The notes under the pieces were generated by a model. It did no database searches. It was given only the letters and a program-made list of their open reading frames with translations, and was not told the DNA's origin. A DNA stretch of 9,389 bases, taken from the NCBI GenBank assembly GCA_007127655.1, contig SKYX01000016.1, forward strand, positions 1 to 9,389, written 5' to 3'. The DNA is from Desulfonatronum sp. (GTDB taxonomy: Bacteria; Desulfobacterota; Desulfovibrionia; Desulfovibrionales; Desulfonatronaceae). Below, in pieces: positions 1 through 7,826 of this stretch (positions within the stretch are counted from its first letter, which is position 1; each line of letters begins with the position of its first letter). The translations under genes were made by a program, and so were the position numbers.

Positions 1-250
1 GGGCATTTCCCGGGAAGGGGAGATCCTGGAGCTGGGCGTGGAGCACAAGATCGTGGACAAGAGCGGTTCCTGGTTCTCCTTCGGCTCGGAGCGCCTGGGT
101 CAGGGCTACGAGAACGTCCGGGCCTTCCTGCAAGAAAACCAGGATCTGCGCCAGTCCATTGAAGACCAGCTTTTGCGACATCTGGGCATGACCGAGGAGA
201 CCGGCACGCCGGATACTCCCGCGGAGCAGAATGCTTCGGAAGTCGCATAG
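1..250 (+). CDS. recA: RecA recombinase, C-terminal fragment
   Basis: This is the last 82 residues of RecA, the ATP-dependent strand-exchange protein of homologous recombination and co-protease of the SOS response. The reading frame begins at base 2 and the gene continues upstream of the window, so the Walker motifs and DNA-binding loops are not visible. What can be seen is the conserved C-terminal stretch: [12 protein letters not shown], then [16 protein letters not shown], which matches the RecA pattern K-[AS]-G-[AS]-W-[FY]-S. After it comes the C-terminal helical domain and an acidic, Thr/Pro/Glu-rich tail ending in SEVA, as is usual for RecA tails. The TAG stop is at 248-250. It is followed by 103 bp without a gene and then alaS in the same orientation. 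The family call is secure; only the missing 5' part limits it. Confidence 0.95.
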   Translation, partial: GISREGEILELGVEHKIVDKSGSWFSFGSERLGQGYENVRAFLQENQDLRQSIEDQLLRHLGMTEETGTPDTPAEQNASEVA

Positions 251-353
251 CAGTCCAGTTGAAACACACCCAATAGTTGCGTCGCCGCAAAAGTTTCAAA
301 CTTCCACTGAGCAATATCATCCCCCGGCATCACCATCTCAGGAGCACCCAAAC
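251..353. other. recA-alaS intergenic spacer with small palindromes
   Basis: This 103-bp spacer has no gene. It holds a weak hairpin, TTGCG-TCGC-CGCAA (277-290), without a T-tract, so it is a poor terminator. Immediately after it is the 13-bp palindrome AAGTTTCAAACTT (291-303). No convincing sigma-70 promoter was found, so alaS may be read from recA transcripts. Confidence 0.5.
339..344 (+). promoter_or_regulatory. Ribosome binding site deciding the alaS start
   Basis: CAGGAG lies 9 nt before the GTG at 354. It supports the GTG start over an in-frame upstream ATG at 231, which lies inside recA and would add 41 residues that do not look like AlaS. Confidence 0.75.
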
Positions 354-2993
354 GTGATCACCGCTGAATCCATCCGTCAACGTTTTTTGGACTTTTTTGC
401 CCGCAACGGCCATGAGATCGTGGCCAGTTCCTCCCTGGTGCCTCGGGAAGACCCTTCGCTGTTGTTCACCAACGCGGGCATGGTTCAGTTCAAGAAGGCC
501 TTTCTGGGTCAGGAGAAGCGCGATTCCAATCGAGCGGTCAGTTCCCAGAAATGTCTGCGCGTGGGAGGCAAGCATAACGACCTGGAAAACGTCGGGCGCA
601 CGGCTCGGCACCATACGTTTTTCGAAATGCTCGGCAATTTTTCCTTCGGCGACTACTTCAAGGCTGATGCCGTGGACTTTGCTTGGCGCTTTCTGACCGA
701 GGAACTGGGACTGCCCAGGGAGCGGCTGTACGTCACGGTGTTCCGGGAGGACGACGAGGCCGAGGAAATCTGGAAGCAGGTGGCGGGCGTGCCCGGGGAG
801 CGGATTTTTCGACTGGATGAAAAAGACAATTTCTGGTCCATGGGCGACACCGGTCCCTGCGGCCCGTGTTCCGAAATCCTGATCGACCAGGGCGAGGCCA
901 TGTCCTGCGGACCGGACTGCGGCATCGGGCGGTGCGATTGCGACCGGTATCTGGAGATCTGGAACCTGGTTTTCATGCAGTACGAGCGCGACGCCTCCGG
1001 AGCCATGCACCCCCTGCCCAAGCCGAGCATTGACACCGGCATGGGCCTGGAGCGGGTCAGCGCGGTCTGCCAGGGCGTGTTCTCCAATTTTGATTCCGAT
1101 TTATTCACTCCGCTGATCGCCCAGATTACCGAATTGTCCGGGCAGGCCTACGGCGTGACGGACGACGGGGACACGGCCATGCGCGTGATCGCGGACCATG
1201 GCCGGTCCGTGGCCTTCCTGGTGGCCGACGGGATCGTGCCTTCCAACGAGGGGCGCGGTTACGTATTGCGCCGTCTGATTCGCCGGGCCTTCCGCTTCGG
1301 GCGACTGTTGGGTCTTGAGGGACCGTTTTTGCACAAGGTCTGCGGCCATGTCTGTGGCATGATGGGCAAGACTTTCCCTGAGCTTCTGGAAAACCAAACC
1401 TTCATGGGCCGGGTAGTGATGCAGGAAGAGGAGCGGTTCGGACAAACCCTGGACAAGGGCCTGAAACTGCTGGCCGAGGAACTGGAAGCCCTGACGGCTC
1501 GGGGCGAGCGCCGGGTTTCCGGAGAGACAATTTTTAAACTTTACGACACCTTCGGCTTTCCGCTGGACATTGTCCACGACGTGGCCGGAAAGCAGGGCTA
1601 CGAGGTGGACGAGGCGGGTTTCCGGGAGTGCATGGCCGAGCAGAAGCAGCGAGCCAAAAAGGCCTGGAAAGGCAGCGGGGAGACCGACCCATCCGTGCTT
1701 TTCGGTCACTTGCTGGAAGCCGGACTGACTACCCGCTTCGTGGGCTACGACGATGTCGCGGACCGGAGCCGGGTTACGGCCCTGACCGACGTTGCCGGTG
1801 AGAGCGTGGAAAAGCTGACGGCCGGGCAGGACGGTTGGCTGGTGGCAGCGGCGACGCCCTTTTATGCGGCTTCCGGCGGTCAGGTGGGAGATCAGGGCCA
1901 GGTGCGCTCCACCAGCGGCATGGCCGAGGTCACGGACGTGGTCAAGGTCGGCCAGGATTTGGCCGTTCAACGGATCGCCGTACGCGAAGGTGAGCTCTAC
2001 CTGGACCAGGAAGTGGACCTGCTGGTCACCGAGGCGACCCGCCTGGACACCGCCCGACACCACACCTGTACGCACTTGCTCCAGGCCGCTCTGCGCAAAG
2101 TTCTGGGCGAGCATGTCCGCCAGGCCGGTTCCTACGTTTCCCCGGAAGTGCTGCGGTTTGACTTCACCCATACCATGGCCCTGACGCCCGAGGAACTGCG
2201 GGCCGTGGAGGACGAGGTGAACCGGGCCATCCTCGGCGACCTCCCTTTGGACGTGGTCGTGACCACGCCGGAAGAGGCCCAACAGCGCGGCGCCTTGGCT
2301 TTTTTCGGTGAAAAATACGGTAAGGAGGTCCGTCTGGTCAGCGTGCCCGGAGTCTCCACGGAACTCTGCGGCGGGACCCACCTGCGCTCCACTGGTCAGG
2401 CCGGCAGCTTTGTGATCCTTTCCGAATCCGGGATCGCCGCCGGTGTGCGGCGGATCGAGGCCCTGGCCGGGACCAAGGCCCTGGAGCATTGGCGCGGCCA
2501 GTCCGCGCTGCTTCGGGAAGCCTCGGGGCTGCTCAAGGCCGCTCCGTCGGACCTGTCCGGGAAGATCCAGAACCTGCTGGCCCAGCACCGGGATTTGGTC
2601 AAACAGAAGGAAGCCCTGGAAGGGCAACTGCGTTCTGGTCAGGGCGCGGATCTGGCGGCTCAGGTCGAAGACGTTGCCGGGGCTGCGCTTTTGGCCGCGG
2701 CAGTGGAGGTCAAGGACGTTAAGGCCATGCGGGAGATGATAGACGATTTGCGCTCCAAGCTCGCTTCCGGGGTCATTGTCCTGGCGGCCCAAGCCGACGG
2801 CAAGGCCATGCTCACTGTGGCGGTGAGCAAGGACCTGCACTCCAGGTTCACGGCCTCAAGCCTGATCAAGGAACTTGCGCCCCTGGTTGGCGGCAGCGGA
2901 GGCGGTCGACCGGACATGGCCCAGGCCGGCGGCAGCGACCCCAGCGGCATCCCCCAAGTTCTGGAGCGCGTTCGACACCTGGTCGCCGGTTGA
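354..2993 (+). CDS. alaS: Alanine--tRNA ligase
   Basis: Cytoplasmic class II alanyl-tRNA synthetase, which charges tRNA-Ala with alanine and hydrolyses mischarged Ser/Gly-tRNA-Ala. I chose the GTG start at 354, giving 879 residues, because the protein then opens with [14 protein letters not shown], the usual AlaS N-terminus, behind a good ribosome binding site. The length is close to that of E. coli AlaS. Domains in order: catalytic core with [16 protein letters not shown] (residues 88-103) and the class II motif 3 region [13 protein letters not shown] (300-312); editing domain with zinc ligands HTCTH (H570, H574) and CGGTH (C672, H676); a helical, coiled-coil-prone stretch around 725-765; and the DHHA1 C-domain with its glycine-rich GGSGGGRPD segment (about 846-854). 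A cysteine cluster C185, C189, C194, C196 just before [11 protein letters not shown] is typical of many bacterial AlaS proteins and could bind metal. The ricT-like gene follows after 12 nt, suggesting co-transcription. Confidence 0.98.
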   Translation: MITAESIRQRFLDFFARNGHEIVASSSLVPREDPSLLFTNAGMVQFKKAFLGQEKRDSNRAVSSQKCLRVGGKHNDLENVGRTARHHTFFEMLGNFSFGDYFKADAVDFAWRFLTEELGLPRERLYVTVFREDDEAEEIWKQVAGVPGERIFRLDEKDNFWSMGDTGPCGPCSEILIDQGEAMSCGPDCGIGRCDCDRYLEIWNLVFMQYERDASGAMHPLPKPSIDTGMGLERVSAVCQGVFSNFDSDLFTPLIAQITELSGQAYGVTDDGDTAMRVIADHGRSVAFLVADGIVPSNEGRGYVLRRLIRRAFRFGRLLGLEGPFLHKVCGHVCGMMGKTFPELLENQTFMGRVVMQEEERFGQTLDKGLKLLAEELEALTARGERRVSGETIFKLYDTFGFPLDIVHDVAGKQGYEVDEAGFRECMAEQKQRAKKAWKGSGETDPSVLFGHLLEAGLTTRFVGYDDVADRSRVTALTDVAGESVEKLTAGQDGWLVAAATPFYAASGGQVGDQGQVRSTSGMAEVTDVVKVGQDLAVQRIAVREGELYLDQEVDLLVTEATRLDTARHHTCTHLLQAALRKVLGEHVRQAGSYVSPEVLRFDFTHTMALTPEELRAVEDEVNRAILGDLPLDVVVTTPEEAQQRGALAFFGEKYGKEVRLVSVPGVSTELCGGTHLRSTGQAGSFVILSESGIAAGVRRIEALAGTKALEHWRGQSALLREASGLLKAAPSDLSGKIQNLLAQHRDLVKQKEALEGQLRSGQGADLAAQVEDVAGAALLAAAVEVKDVKAMREMIDDLRSKLASGVIVLAAQADGKAMLTVAVSKDLHSRFTASSLIKELAPLVGGSGGGRPDMAQAGGSDPSGIPQVLERVRHLVAG

Positions 2994-3005
2994 GCTGGAT
3001 ATCTC

Positions 3006-4415
3006 ATGAGCAACATTCTTTCCGTCCGCGTCACCTCCGGAAACCGCCTCCTTCAGTTCCGCTCCGAGCCATATGTAGTCTCTCAGGGCGACCATATCTT
3101 GGTCCAGGTGCAGGGCGAGTTGCATATGGGCAAGGTTGAACGGATCACGCCCCTGACCGAGAGCGAATGCGGGCCGGAACGGCTCACACTGGAGGATGGC
3201 GAGGCCCGCGAGGGATTGAGCGGTCAAGACGGTGAATTGGGCTGCGAGGCTGAAGCTGACGTGGGAAGGGCCGCGGAAAGTGTTTCGGACAGTGCTGCTT
3301 ACTCTGTTCGTGATAGTGCTTTTGGCAGTGCTTCAGATAATGAATCCGTTTGCGAACAGGAGGCGGGTTCCGCTGAGAACAACCCCATGCCGTCCATTTT
3401 TCGTCCGGCCACGGAAGAGGATTTGATCCGGGATCGAGAAAACCGGGAGTTGGCTCGGAATGCCTTTGCCTACTGCCGGGAATGCATCGCGGAGCGTGAC
3501 CTGGACATGAAACTGGTGGACGTGGAGGTGCTGTTTGACGGCAGCAAGATGGTCTTTTACTTCACCGCGCCCAACCGGATTGATTTTCGGGAGCTGGTCA
3601 AGGACCTGGTCCGCTCCTACCGCACCCGGATTGAGCTGCGCCAGATCGGCGCTCGCCATGAAACCCAGATGCTCGGCGGCCTGGGCAATTGCGGACAGTT
3701 GGTCTGTTGTCAGCGCTTCTTGCGTCAGTTCGCCCCCTCGACCATCAAAATGGCCAAGGAACAAAATTTGTTCCTGAACCCGGCCAAGATTTCCGGGGTC
3801 TGCAACCGCCTGCTGTGCTGCCTGAGCTACGAGCAGCCCAATTACGATGAATTTTTGAATCAATGTCCGAAAGTGGGTAAGCGTTTTTCTACTTCATTGG
3901 GAACGGCCAAGGTGATCCGGGCCAATTATTTTCGCCGCACCGTGTCCGTTTTCATGGAGCCCGGAGGAGAAAGGGAAGTGGACCTGGAGGAGTGGAAACG
4001 TCTGGTTTCCTCGTCCAAGGAGAGAGGGGAACCGGAGCGCCGCGAGTTCGGAAGGCCGGAAAGGGCCGATGTTGAGCCTCCGCGAGTGGTGTCCCGGCCC
4101 GTACCGGTTACTGAATCCGTGGTGGCGGAGTCTTCCGAACAGCAGGTCGAAGCTTCCCAGGTGAACCCCGAAACCAAGCTCCCGCCATCCTCGGCTCCAT
4201 CCCGGAAAAAGAGCAAACGCTCCGGGCGCAAGGGAAAGCCTCGACCGGATGCGGCGCGGCCTTCCGATTCAAAGGCCGCAAAAAAAGAGCCTGCCACGGC
4301 CGGTTCTCCCAAGAGCGAGACCGACCCCGCCACGCCGGGCAAGTCCAAACGCCGTTCACGCTCGTCGCGGCGCAAACCCAAGAAACAGTCCGGCCCCCCA
4401 AAAGAGCAGAGCTGA
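3006..4415 (+). CDS. ricT: PSP1-domain protein, RicT (YaaT)-like, with long disordered extensions
   Basis: 469-residue soluble protein with a PSP1/RicT core. In Bacillus, RicT (YaaT) works with RicA and RicF as an iron-sulfur complex affecting RNase Y-dependent RNA maturation; the role in this organism is unknown. The core spans about residues 131-285 and carries two cysteine motifs, C229-x4-C234-C235 (CGQLVCC) and C266-x4-C271-C272 (CNRLLCC). These are the hallmark residues for cluster or metal binding. An extra CREC pair (C157, C160) precedes them. A small beta-rich segment follows at 290-335. Between a conserved N-terminal strand region (1-50) and the core lies an acidic Ser/Ala/Glu insert (about 52-130). 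The tail (about 336-469) ends in repeated Lys/Arg/Ser clusters such as RKKSKRSGRKGKPR, likely disordered and nucleic-acid-binding (inference). Family members without these extensions are much shorter (Bacillus YaaT is about 275 residues). The ATG at 3006 sits 12 nt after the alaS stop, with only a weak ribosome binding site, which suggests translational coupling. Confidence 0.88.
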   Translation: MSNILSVRVTSGNRLLQFRSEPYVVSQGDHILVQVQGELHMGKVERITPLTESECGPERLTLEDGEAREGLSGQDGELGCEAEADVGRAAESVSDSAAYSVRDSAFGSASDNESVCEQEAGSAENNPMPSIFRPATEEDLIRDRENRELARNAFAYCRECIAERDLDMKLVDVEVLFDGSKMVFYFTAPNRIDFRELVKDLVRSYRTRIELRQIGARHETQMLGGLGNCGQLVCCQRFLRQFAPSTIKMAKEQNLFLNPAKISGVCNRLLCCLSYEQPNYDEFLNQCPKVGKRFSTSLGTAKVIRANYFRRTVSVFMEPGGEREVDLEEWKRLVSSSKERGEPERREFGRPERADVEPPRVVSRPVPVTESVVAESSEQQVEASQVNPETKLPPSSAPSRKKSKRSGRKGKPRPDAARPSDSKAAKKEPATAGSPKSETDPATPGKSKRRSRSSRRKPKKQSGPPKEQS

Positions 4416-4492
4416 GGACGCCGCGTTAACCACGAGAATATTATCTTTTTTGCAACTACGTAGCACATTCCGGACAAGGCCTCATTCCGACG

Positions 4493-4519
4493 CTGGATTC
4501 TCGCCTTCACGGGAACGAC
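4493..4519. repeat. Degenerate ATTCCC-type dispersed palindromic repeat
   Basis: The segment around ATTCTCGCC-TTC-ACGGGAAC (4497-4516) closely resembles the widespread bacterial intergenic repeat with core ATTCCCGC-TTTC-GCGGGAAT flanked by CTGG and GAC. By eye it differs from that consensus at four positions across 27 bases. The stem still pairs, with wobble pairs and one mismatch. It looks like an old, eroded copy. Confidence 0.6.
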
Positions 4520-4636
4520 TTGATTTGCCATGCCGCTTCCGAATCAGCCACACCCGCATCGGCGGGCGCGTTACCGCTATCCAGTCCGCTTTCACACGGA
4601 TGAGCTGAGTAAGTTGCCAGTTTTTAAAGAAACTCA

Positions 4637-4678
4637 TGATTCTTGACTCCTGACTTCTGACTCCTGACTTTTAACTCT
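4637..4678. repeat. Six-unit heptamer tandem repeat (consensus TGACTYY)
   Basis: Six adjacent 7-mers can be read: TGATTCT, TGACTCC, TGACTTC, TGACTCC, TGACTTT, TAACTCT. The four middle units share TGACT exactly, and the outer ones each carry one change in those five bases. The array ends 22 nt before the metG ribosome binding site and so lies in the likely promoter or leader region. It resembles the heptameric short tandem repeats known from cyanobacteria and other bacteria. Whether it has a regulatory role cannot be told. Confidence 0.8.
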
Positions 4679-4700
4679 TGCCCCCCTGACATCCCCCTTC

Positions 4701-4706
4701 GGAGGT
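4701..4706 (+). promoter_or_regulatory. Strong ribosome binding site of metG (TTG start)
   Basis: GGAGGT lies 7 nt before the TTG at 4714. It fixes this unusual start codon. The next in-frame ATG (residue 31) would remove the HLGH motif. Confidence 0.85.
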
Positions 4707-4713
4707 ACTCCCC

Positions 4714-6687
4714 TTGCAATCTTTCTTTCTTTCCACGCCCATTTATTACGTCAACGCCAAGCCGCACCTGGGGCACGCCTATACCACGGCCGTGGCCGAC
4801 TCCATGATCCGCTTCCAGAAATTGATGGGACGAAAGACGTTTTTTCTGACCGGCACGGACGAGCACGGCGATAAGATCGTCCGGGCAGCCGAGGCACGGG
4901 ACGTGTCCCCGCGGGAATACGTGGATACGGTCAGCGCTCAGTTTCAAGGTCTGTGGGACGCCCTGGGTTACGGTTACGACGATTTCATTCGGACCACCCA
5001 GTCCCGGCATGTGGAGCGGGTACAGCGGTTTTTGCAGCGCATTTACGACCAGGGAGATATCTACCACGGCGAATACGGCGGGCATTACTGTTTCGGCTGC
5101 GAACGGTTCTATACGGAGAAGGAACTGCGTGATGGGCTTTGTCCGGATCACCTCACCGCGCCGGAATACATTCAGGAAAAGAATTATTTCTTTCGGATGT
5201 CCAAGTACCTCGGTCCGCTACGCGAACATATCGAAGCCAATCCGGACTTCATCCGGCCGGAACGCTATCGCAACGAAGTACTGGGGTTGCTCCGGGAGGA
5301 TCTGGGTGACCTGTGCATCTCACGGCCCAAGAGCCGTTTGTCCTGGGGCATCGAGCTGCCTTTTGACCCGGAATACGTGACCTACGTCTGGTTCGACGCT
5401 CTGTTGAACTACATCACGGCTCTGGAATGGCCGGACGGGGAGCTGTTCACCACCTTCTGGCCCCAGGCTCAGCATTTGGTGGCCAAGGACATCCTCAAGC
5501 CCCACGCCGTGTTCTGGCCCTGCATGCTGCTGTCCGCGGGCCTGCCGCTGTACCGTCATTTGAACGTCCATGGGTACTGGCTGGTCCAGGATACCAAGAT
5601 GAGCAAGAGCCTGGGCAATGTGGTGGAGCCGTTGGATTTTGCTGAGAAGTACGGACGCGGCCCGTTCCGGTATTTCCTGCTCCGGGAGATGCAGTTCGGC
5701 CAGGACGCCAATGTTTCGGAAGATGCGTTGCGCACGCGCTTCAACTCGGACCTGGCCAACGATCTGGGCAACCTGTTCAGCCGGGTCCTGAGCATGACCC
5801 ACAAGTACTTCCAGGGCCGGGTGCCCACGCCCGGGCCGATTCGCCCGGAAGAGGAGGGGCTGCACGTTCTGGCCTCGGAATGCCTGGAGAATTTTCAGGC
5901 CCAGTTCCACCGCTTCCAATTTTCCATGGGGCTGGAGTCCTTGTGGGTCCTGGTCCGGGCGCTGAACAAGTACGTGGATGCGTCCCAGCCCTGGGCCCTG
6001 TTTAAGCAGCAGCAGACTGACCTGCTGGGCACGGTAATGTATACCCTGCTGGAAGGCATGCGCAAGGTGGCCGTGCATTTGTGGCCGGTGATGCCCGAGG
6101 AAAGCGAGGCCATGCTGGCTCAGCTTGGTGAGCGCGCACCCTGGGAGCGGTGGCCGCATCTGGCCGACGAGGTCTTGCGGTGGGGCGGCCTGGAGCCCGG
6201 AACCGAGGTGGCCCCCTCCTCCAGTCTTTTCCCTCGCCTGGAAAATCTGAAGGCGGAAAAGCTCGACGCCAAGCAGGCCAAGCCCGGTCCACAGAGGCAA
6301 GCTGAAAAGGGCGATGGCGGAAAAAAAGATGCGAAAATGGCTCACCAACAAGACGCCGAGGAACTGTTGGAATTTGCCGATTTTCAGCGCCTGGATCTGC
6401 GCGTGGGCACGGTGGTCTCGGCAGAACCGGTGCAAGGGGCGGACAAGCTGCTCCACCTGCACGTGGATATCGGGGAAGACGAGTCGCGAAGCATCGTGGC
6501 CGGAATCGCCCAGCACTGGTCCCCGGTCAATCTCGTCGGCCGCCAGGTCGTGGTGGTGGCCAACCTCAAACCTCGTAAACTGCGAGGTGCCTTGTCTCAA
6601 GGCATGGTCCTGGCCGTCCACGCTCCCGAGGGGTTGCGCCTGCTGGCGCCGTCGGACGCCGTGCCGCCGGGCAGCAAGGTCTCGTAG
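4714..6687 (+). CDS. metG: Methionine--tRNA ligase with C-terminal tRNA-binding domain
   Basis: Cytoplasmic class I methionyl-tRNA synthetase, which charges initiator and elongator tRNA-Met. It has 657 residues from a TTG start that gives the family N-terminus STPIYYVNAKPHLGHAYTT. Visible motifs: HIGH-type HLGH (18-21); GTDEHG (47-52); a single zinc knuckle, C126-x2-C129 and C143-x2-H146, in the connective peptide; WFDALLNYITAL (226-237); and the KMSKS signature (295-299) followed by LGN. After the helical anticodon-binding domain there is a Lys/Ala/Gln-rich linker (about 515-548). The protein ends in an EMAP/Trbp111-type OB-fold tRNA-binding domain (about 556-657, starting DFQRLDLRVGTVV), which in this family promotes dimerisation and tRNA binding. 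It is separated from the ricT-like gene by 298 bp and converges with the exonuclease gene downstream. No key residue is missing. Confidence 0.98.
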   Translation: MQSFFLSTPIYYVNAKPHLGHAYTTAVADSMIRFQKLMGRKTFFLTGTDEHGDKIVRAAEARDVSPREYVDTVSAQFQGLWDALGYGYDDFIRTTQSRHVERVQRFLQRIYDQGDIYHGEYGGHYCFGCERFYTEKELRDGLCPDHLTAPEYIQEKNYFFRMSKYLGPLREHIEANPDFIRPERYRNEVLGLLREDLGDLCISRPKSRLSWGIELPFDPEYVTYVWFDALLNYITALEWPDGELFTTFWPQAQHLVAKDILKPHAVFWPCMLLSAGLPLYRHLNVHGYWLVQDTKMSKSLGNVVEPLDFAEKYGRGPFRYFLLREMQFGQDANVSEDALRTRFNSDLANDLGNLFSRVLSMTHKYFQGRVPTPGPIRPEEEGLHVLASECLENFQAQFHRFQFSMGLESLWVLVRALNKYVDASQPWALFKQQQTDLLGTVMYTLLEGMRKVAVHLWPVMPEESEAMLAQLGERAPWERWPHLADEVLRWGGLEPGTEVAPSSSLFPRLENLKAEKLDAKQAKPGPQRQAEKGDGGKKDAKMAHQQDAEELLEFADFQRLDLRVGTVVSAEPVQGADKLLHLHVDIGEDESRSIVAGIAQHWSPVNLVGRQVVVVANLKPRKLRGALSQGMVLAVHAPEGLRLLAPSDAVPPGSKVS

Positions 6688-6733
6688 TCCGTTGGTCGGG
6701 ATGGTTCAGGACCTGTTGTTATTTGAAGAATTG

Positions 6734-6883
6734 AACCGCCCGGTTCGCTCAGGGCGCAAAGGTCGCCAAGAAGAGATTTTGTCTTCCGCTGGAAAGATGC
6801 GGAAGCCAAAAGACTCGCCGCCTATCGGCGATATTTTCCTTTGCGACCCTTGTGCCTTGAGCGACCATCGGGAGCGGGCGGTT
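6734..6883. repeat. 150-bp long inverted repeat with two internal hairpins (cloverleaf-like)
   Basis: Left arm 6734-6775 pairs with right arm 6834-6883. The outer 9 bp are perfect (AACCGCCCG at 6734-6742 with CGGGCGGTT at 6875-6883). A bulge follows, then a roughly 30-bp stem from CGCTCA (6746) with TGAGCG (6858-6863), with few mismatches and some G-T pairs. Inside are two hairpins: CTTCCGC/GCGGAAG (6783-6789 with 6799-6805), extended by TTTTG/CAAAA after a one-base mismatch, and CGCCG-CCTAT-CGGCG (6816-6830). The whole would form a three-way junction. It sits between convergent genes. The arms carry the GCGCAAAGG-type text seen in dispersed intergenic repeats of some proteobacteria (recollection, not searched). 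TTATTTG occurs at 6719-6725 and again at 6882-6888, but it overlaps the right arm and is not a convincing target duplication. The element might act as a two-way terminator or be a MITE-like repeat. Confidence 0.75.
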
Positions 6884-6916
6884 TATTTGTTGAGCAGATT
6901 ACCCGCCAACCCCTGA

Positions 6917-6940
6917 AGGGCCTCCGGAATCGGAAGCCCT
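6917..6940 (-). terminator. Hairpin abutting the exonuclease gene stop
   Basis: AGGGC-C-TCCG pairs with CGGA-A-GCCCT around a GAAT loop: nine pairs and one internal mismatch. It starts one base after the TAG of the minus-strand gene. No T-tract follows on the minus strand, so it is a weak intrinsic terminator or an mRNA 3'-end stabiliser. Confidence 0.45.
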
Positions 6941-6941
6941 G

Positions 6942-7790
6942 CTAGCGCATTTTCGGCAGAAACCGCAGGCCGAAGCGCTTGCGGATGCGTTGGATGATTT
7001 CCGGGCAAGCTTGGTGAGGGTTTTCAGGGATTTCCGGGCGGGGTGGTGAGGTGGTAAAGAACGGTGTTGCCCGAAGCTTGGCCTCGTAGGCGTGGGCGAG
7101 CAAAACCGGCATGGAAAGCACGTCTGCCGCGTTGTAGGCCAGCAGGGTTTCCAGGGCCCGTTCATCGCCGGTGGTCTGGTATTCGTCCCAGAGCAGCACG
7201 GCAAAGTATCCGTCCAGTCCTTCCAGGTCATTCCGATCCAGTCCCATTTGCTTTTCACAGGACTTCAGTCCACCTTTCATTCCCAGGGAGCGCAACACAA
7301 AGCGCAGGTCCACGTGGGCCTCGGGCAGTGGGATCTGAAGTTCGCGCTGGATGATCGGTGCGTCGAAGCAACGGCCGTTGAAGGTTACTAGCAGGGAGTA
7401 TTCTCGGATATCGTCGCAAAACGCTTCCAGGTTCCGGCCGTGGACGTAGGTTCGCAGGCGTTTACCATCGTACATGGCGATGGTGGTAATGTTCACCGGG
7501 CCCGGTCCGCTGGTGGTCTCGATGTCCACAAAGGCCGAGCGGTCCGCGAAATGCGAGCACAACCGCCAGGTTTCATTCCGTGGCAGACGCTGGGCGAACC
7601 AATCCGCTTCCCCGTTACCCAGCCGGTCCTCTGATTCTTCCAAAGTTTCCAGCGCGGCCTTGGAAAACAGTTTCGGATGTTGCCCGCCGTTGGTCCGGGC
7701 TTCTGTCCAGGACGGGATGCCGGCCTCCCATATTTTTCGTTCCGTGACGTTGCCAATACGGGGCAGATGGCAGAAGGAATGAGTGAGCAT
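6942..7790 (-). CDS. YprB-like RNase H-fold 3'-5' exonuclease domain protein
   Basis: 282-residue soluble protein with a DEDD-type ribonuclease H-like fold, as in the YprB/RNase_H_2 family, predicted to be a metal-dependent nuclease on DNA or RNA. Visible motifs: FVDIETT (D89 and E91, motif I); TFNGRCFDAPII (N138, D143, motif II region); HVDLR (D161); and AYNAADV (Y219, N220, D223, motif III). All expected acidic residues are present, so it is probably active. The N-terminus reads LPRIGNVTERKIWEAG, a short helix-hairpin-helix-like stretch. I took the ATG at 7790, which gives MLTHSFCHLPRIG and has AAAGG 6 nt upstream, over an ATG at 7880. The longer form would add 30 non-family residues and run through the htpX terminator. 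Its promoter is not evident in the 45 bp before the start. The exact substrate cannot be told from sequence. Confidence 0.85.
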   Translation of the reverse strand: MLTHSFCHLPRIGNVTERKIWEAGIPSWTEARTNGGQHPKLFSKAALETLEESEDRLGNGEADWFAQRLPRNETWRLCSHFADRSAFVDIETTSGPGPVNITTIAMYDGKRLRTYVHGRNLEAFCDDIREYSLLVTFNGRCFDAPIIQRELQIPLPEAHVDLRFVLRSLGMKGGLKSCEKQMGLDRNDLEGLDGYFAVLLWDEYQTTGDERALETLLAYNAADVLSMPVLLAHAYEAKLRATPFFTTSPPRPEIPENPHQACPEIIQRIRKRFGLRFLPKMR

Positions 7791-7826
7791 GTGGGCCTTT
7801 GCGGTGTCCCGACAGGGGCAAGGGTG

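Larger units (their letters stand above)
4416..4713. other. Gene-free spacer between ricT-like gene and metG
   Basis: These 298 bp have no credible gene. After the ricT-like stop there is an AT-rich run with a T6 tract (around 4446-4451), but no strong stem precedes it, so a terminator is doubtful. The middle contains a decayed dispersed palindrome (4493-4519) and a short GC hairpin, CCCGC-ATCG-GCGGG (4553-4566). The 3' part contains the heptamer repeat (4637-4678) and the metG ribosome binding site. I found no clear -35/-10 pair for metG, although the repeat region contains TTGACT (4643-4648). Confidence 0.6.

Noticed and set aside
231..353. In-frame ATG at 231 as the start of alaS, overlapping recA
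   Set aside because: It adds 41 residues rich in Ser/Pro/His that are unlike AlaS; the GTG at 354 has a ribosome binding site and gives the family N-terminus.
1101..2840. 579-codon open frame on the minus strand inside alaS
   Set aside because: It is antisense to a complete, motif-verified AlaS and has no recognisable domain; long antisense frames are expected from GC-rich codon use.
4249..4608. Open frame running from the ricT-like 3' end into the spacer
   Set aside because: Out-of-frame reading of the basic tail, extended through the dispersed repeat; no ribosome binding site or homology seen.
5320..6621. 433-codon open frame on the minus strand inside metG
   Set aside because: Antisense shadow of MetG with low-complexity Gln/Gly/His composition and no domain.
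6719..6888. TTATTTG direct repeats as target-site duplication of a transposable element
   Set aside because: The right copy overlaps the inverted-repeat arm and the left copy is 8 nt away from its arm, so the geometry does not fit an insertion.
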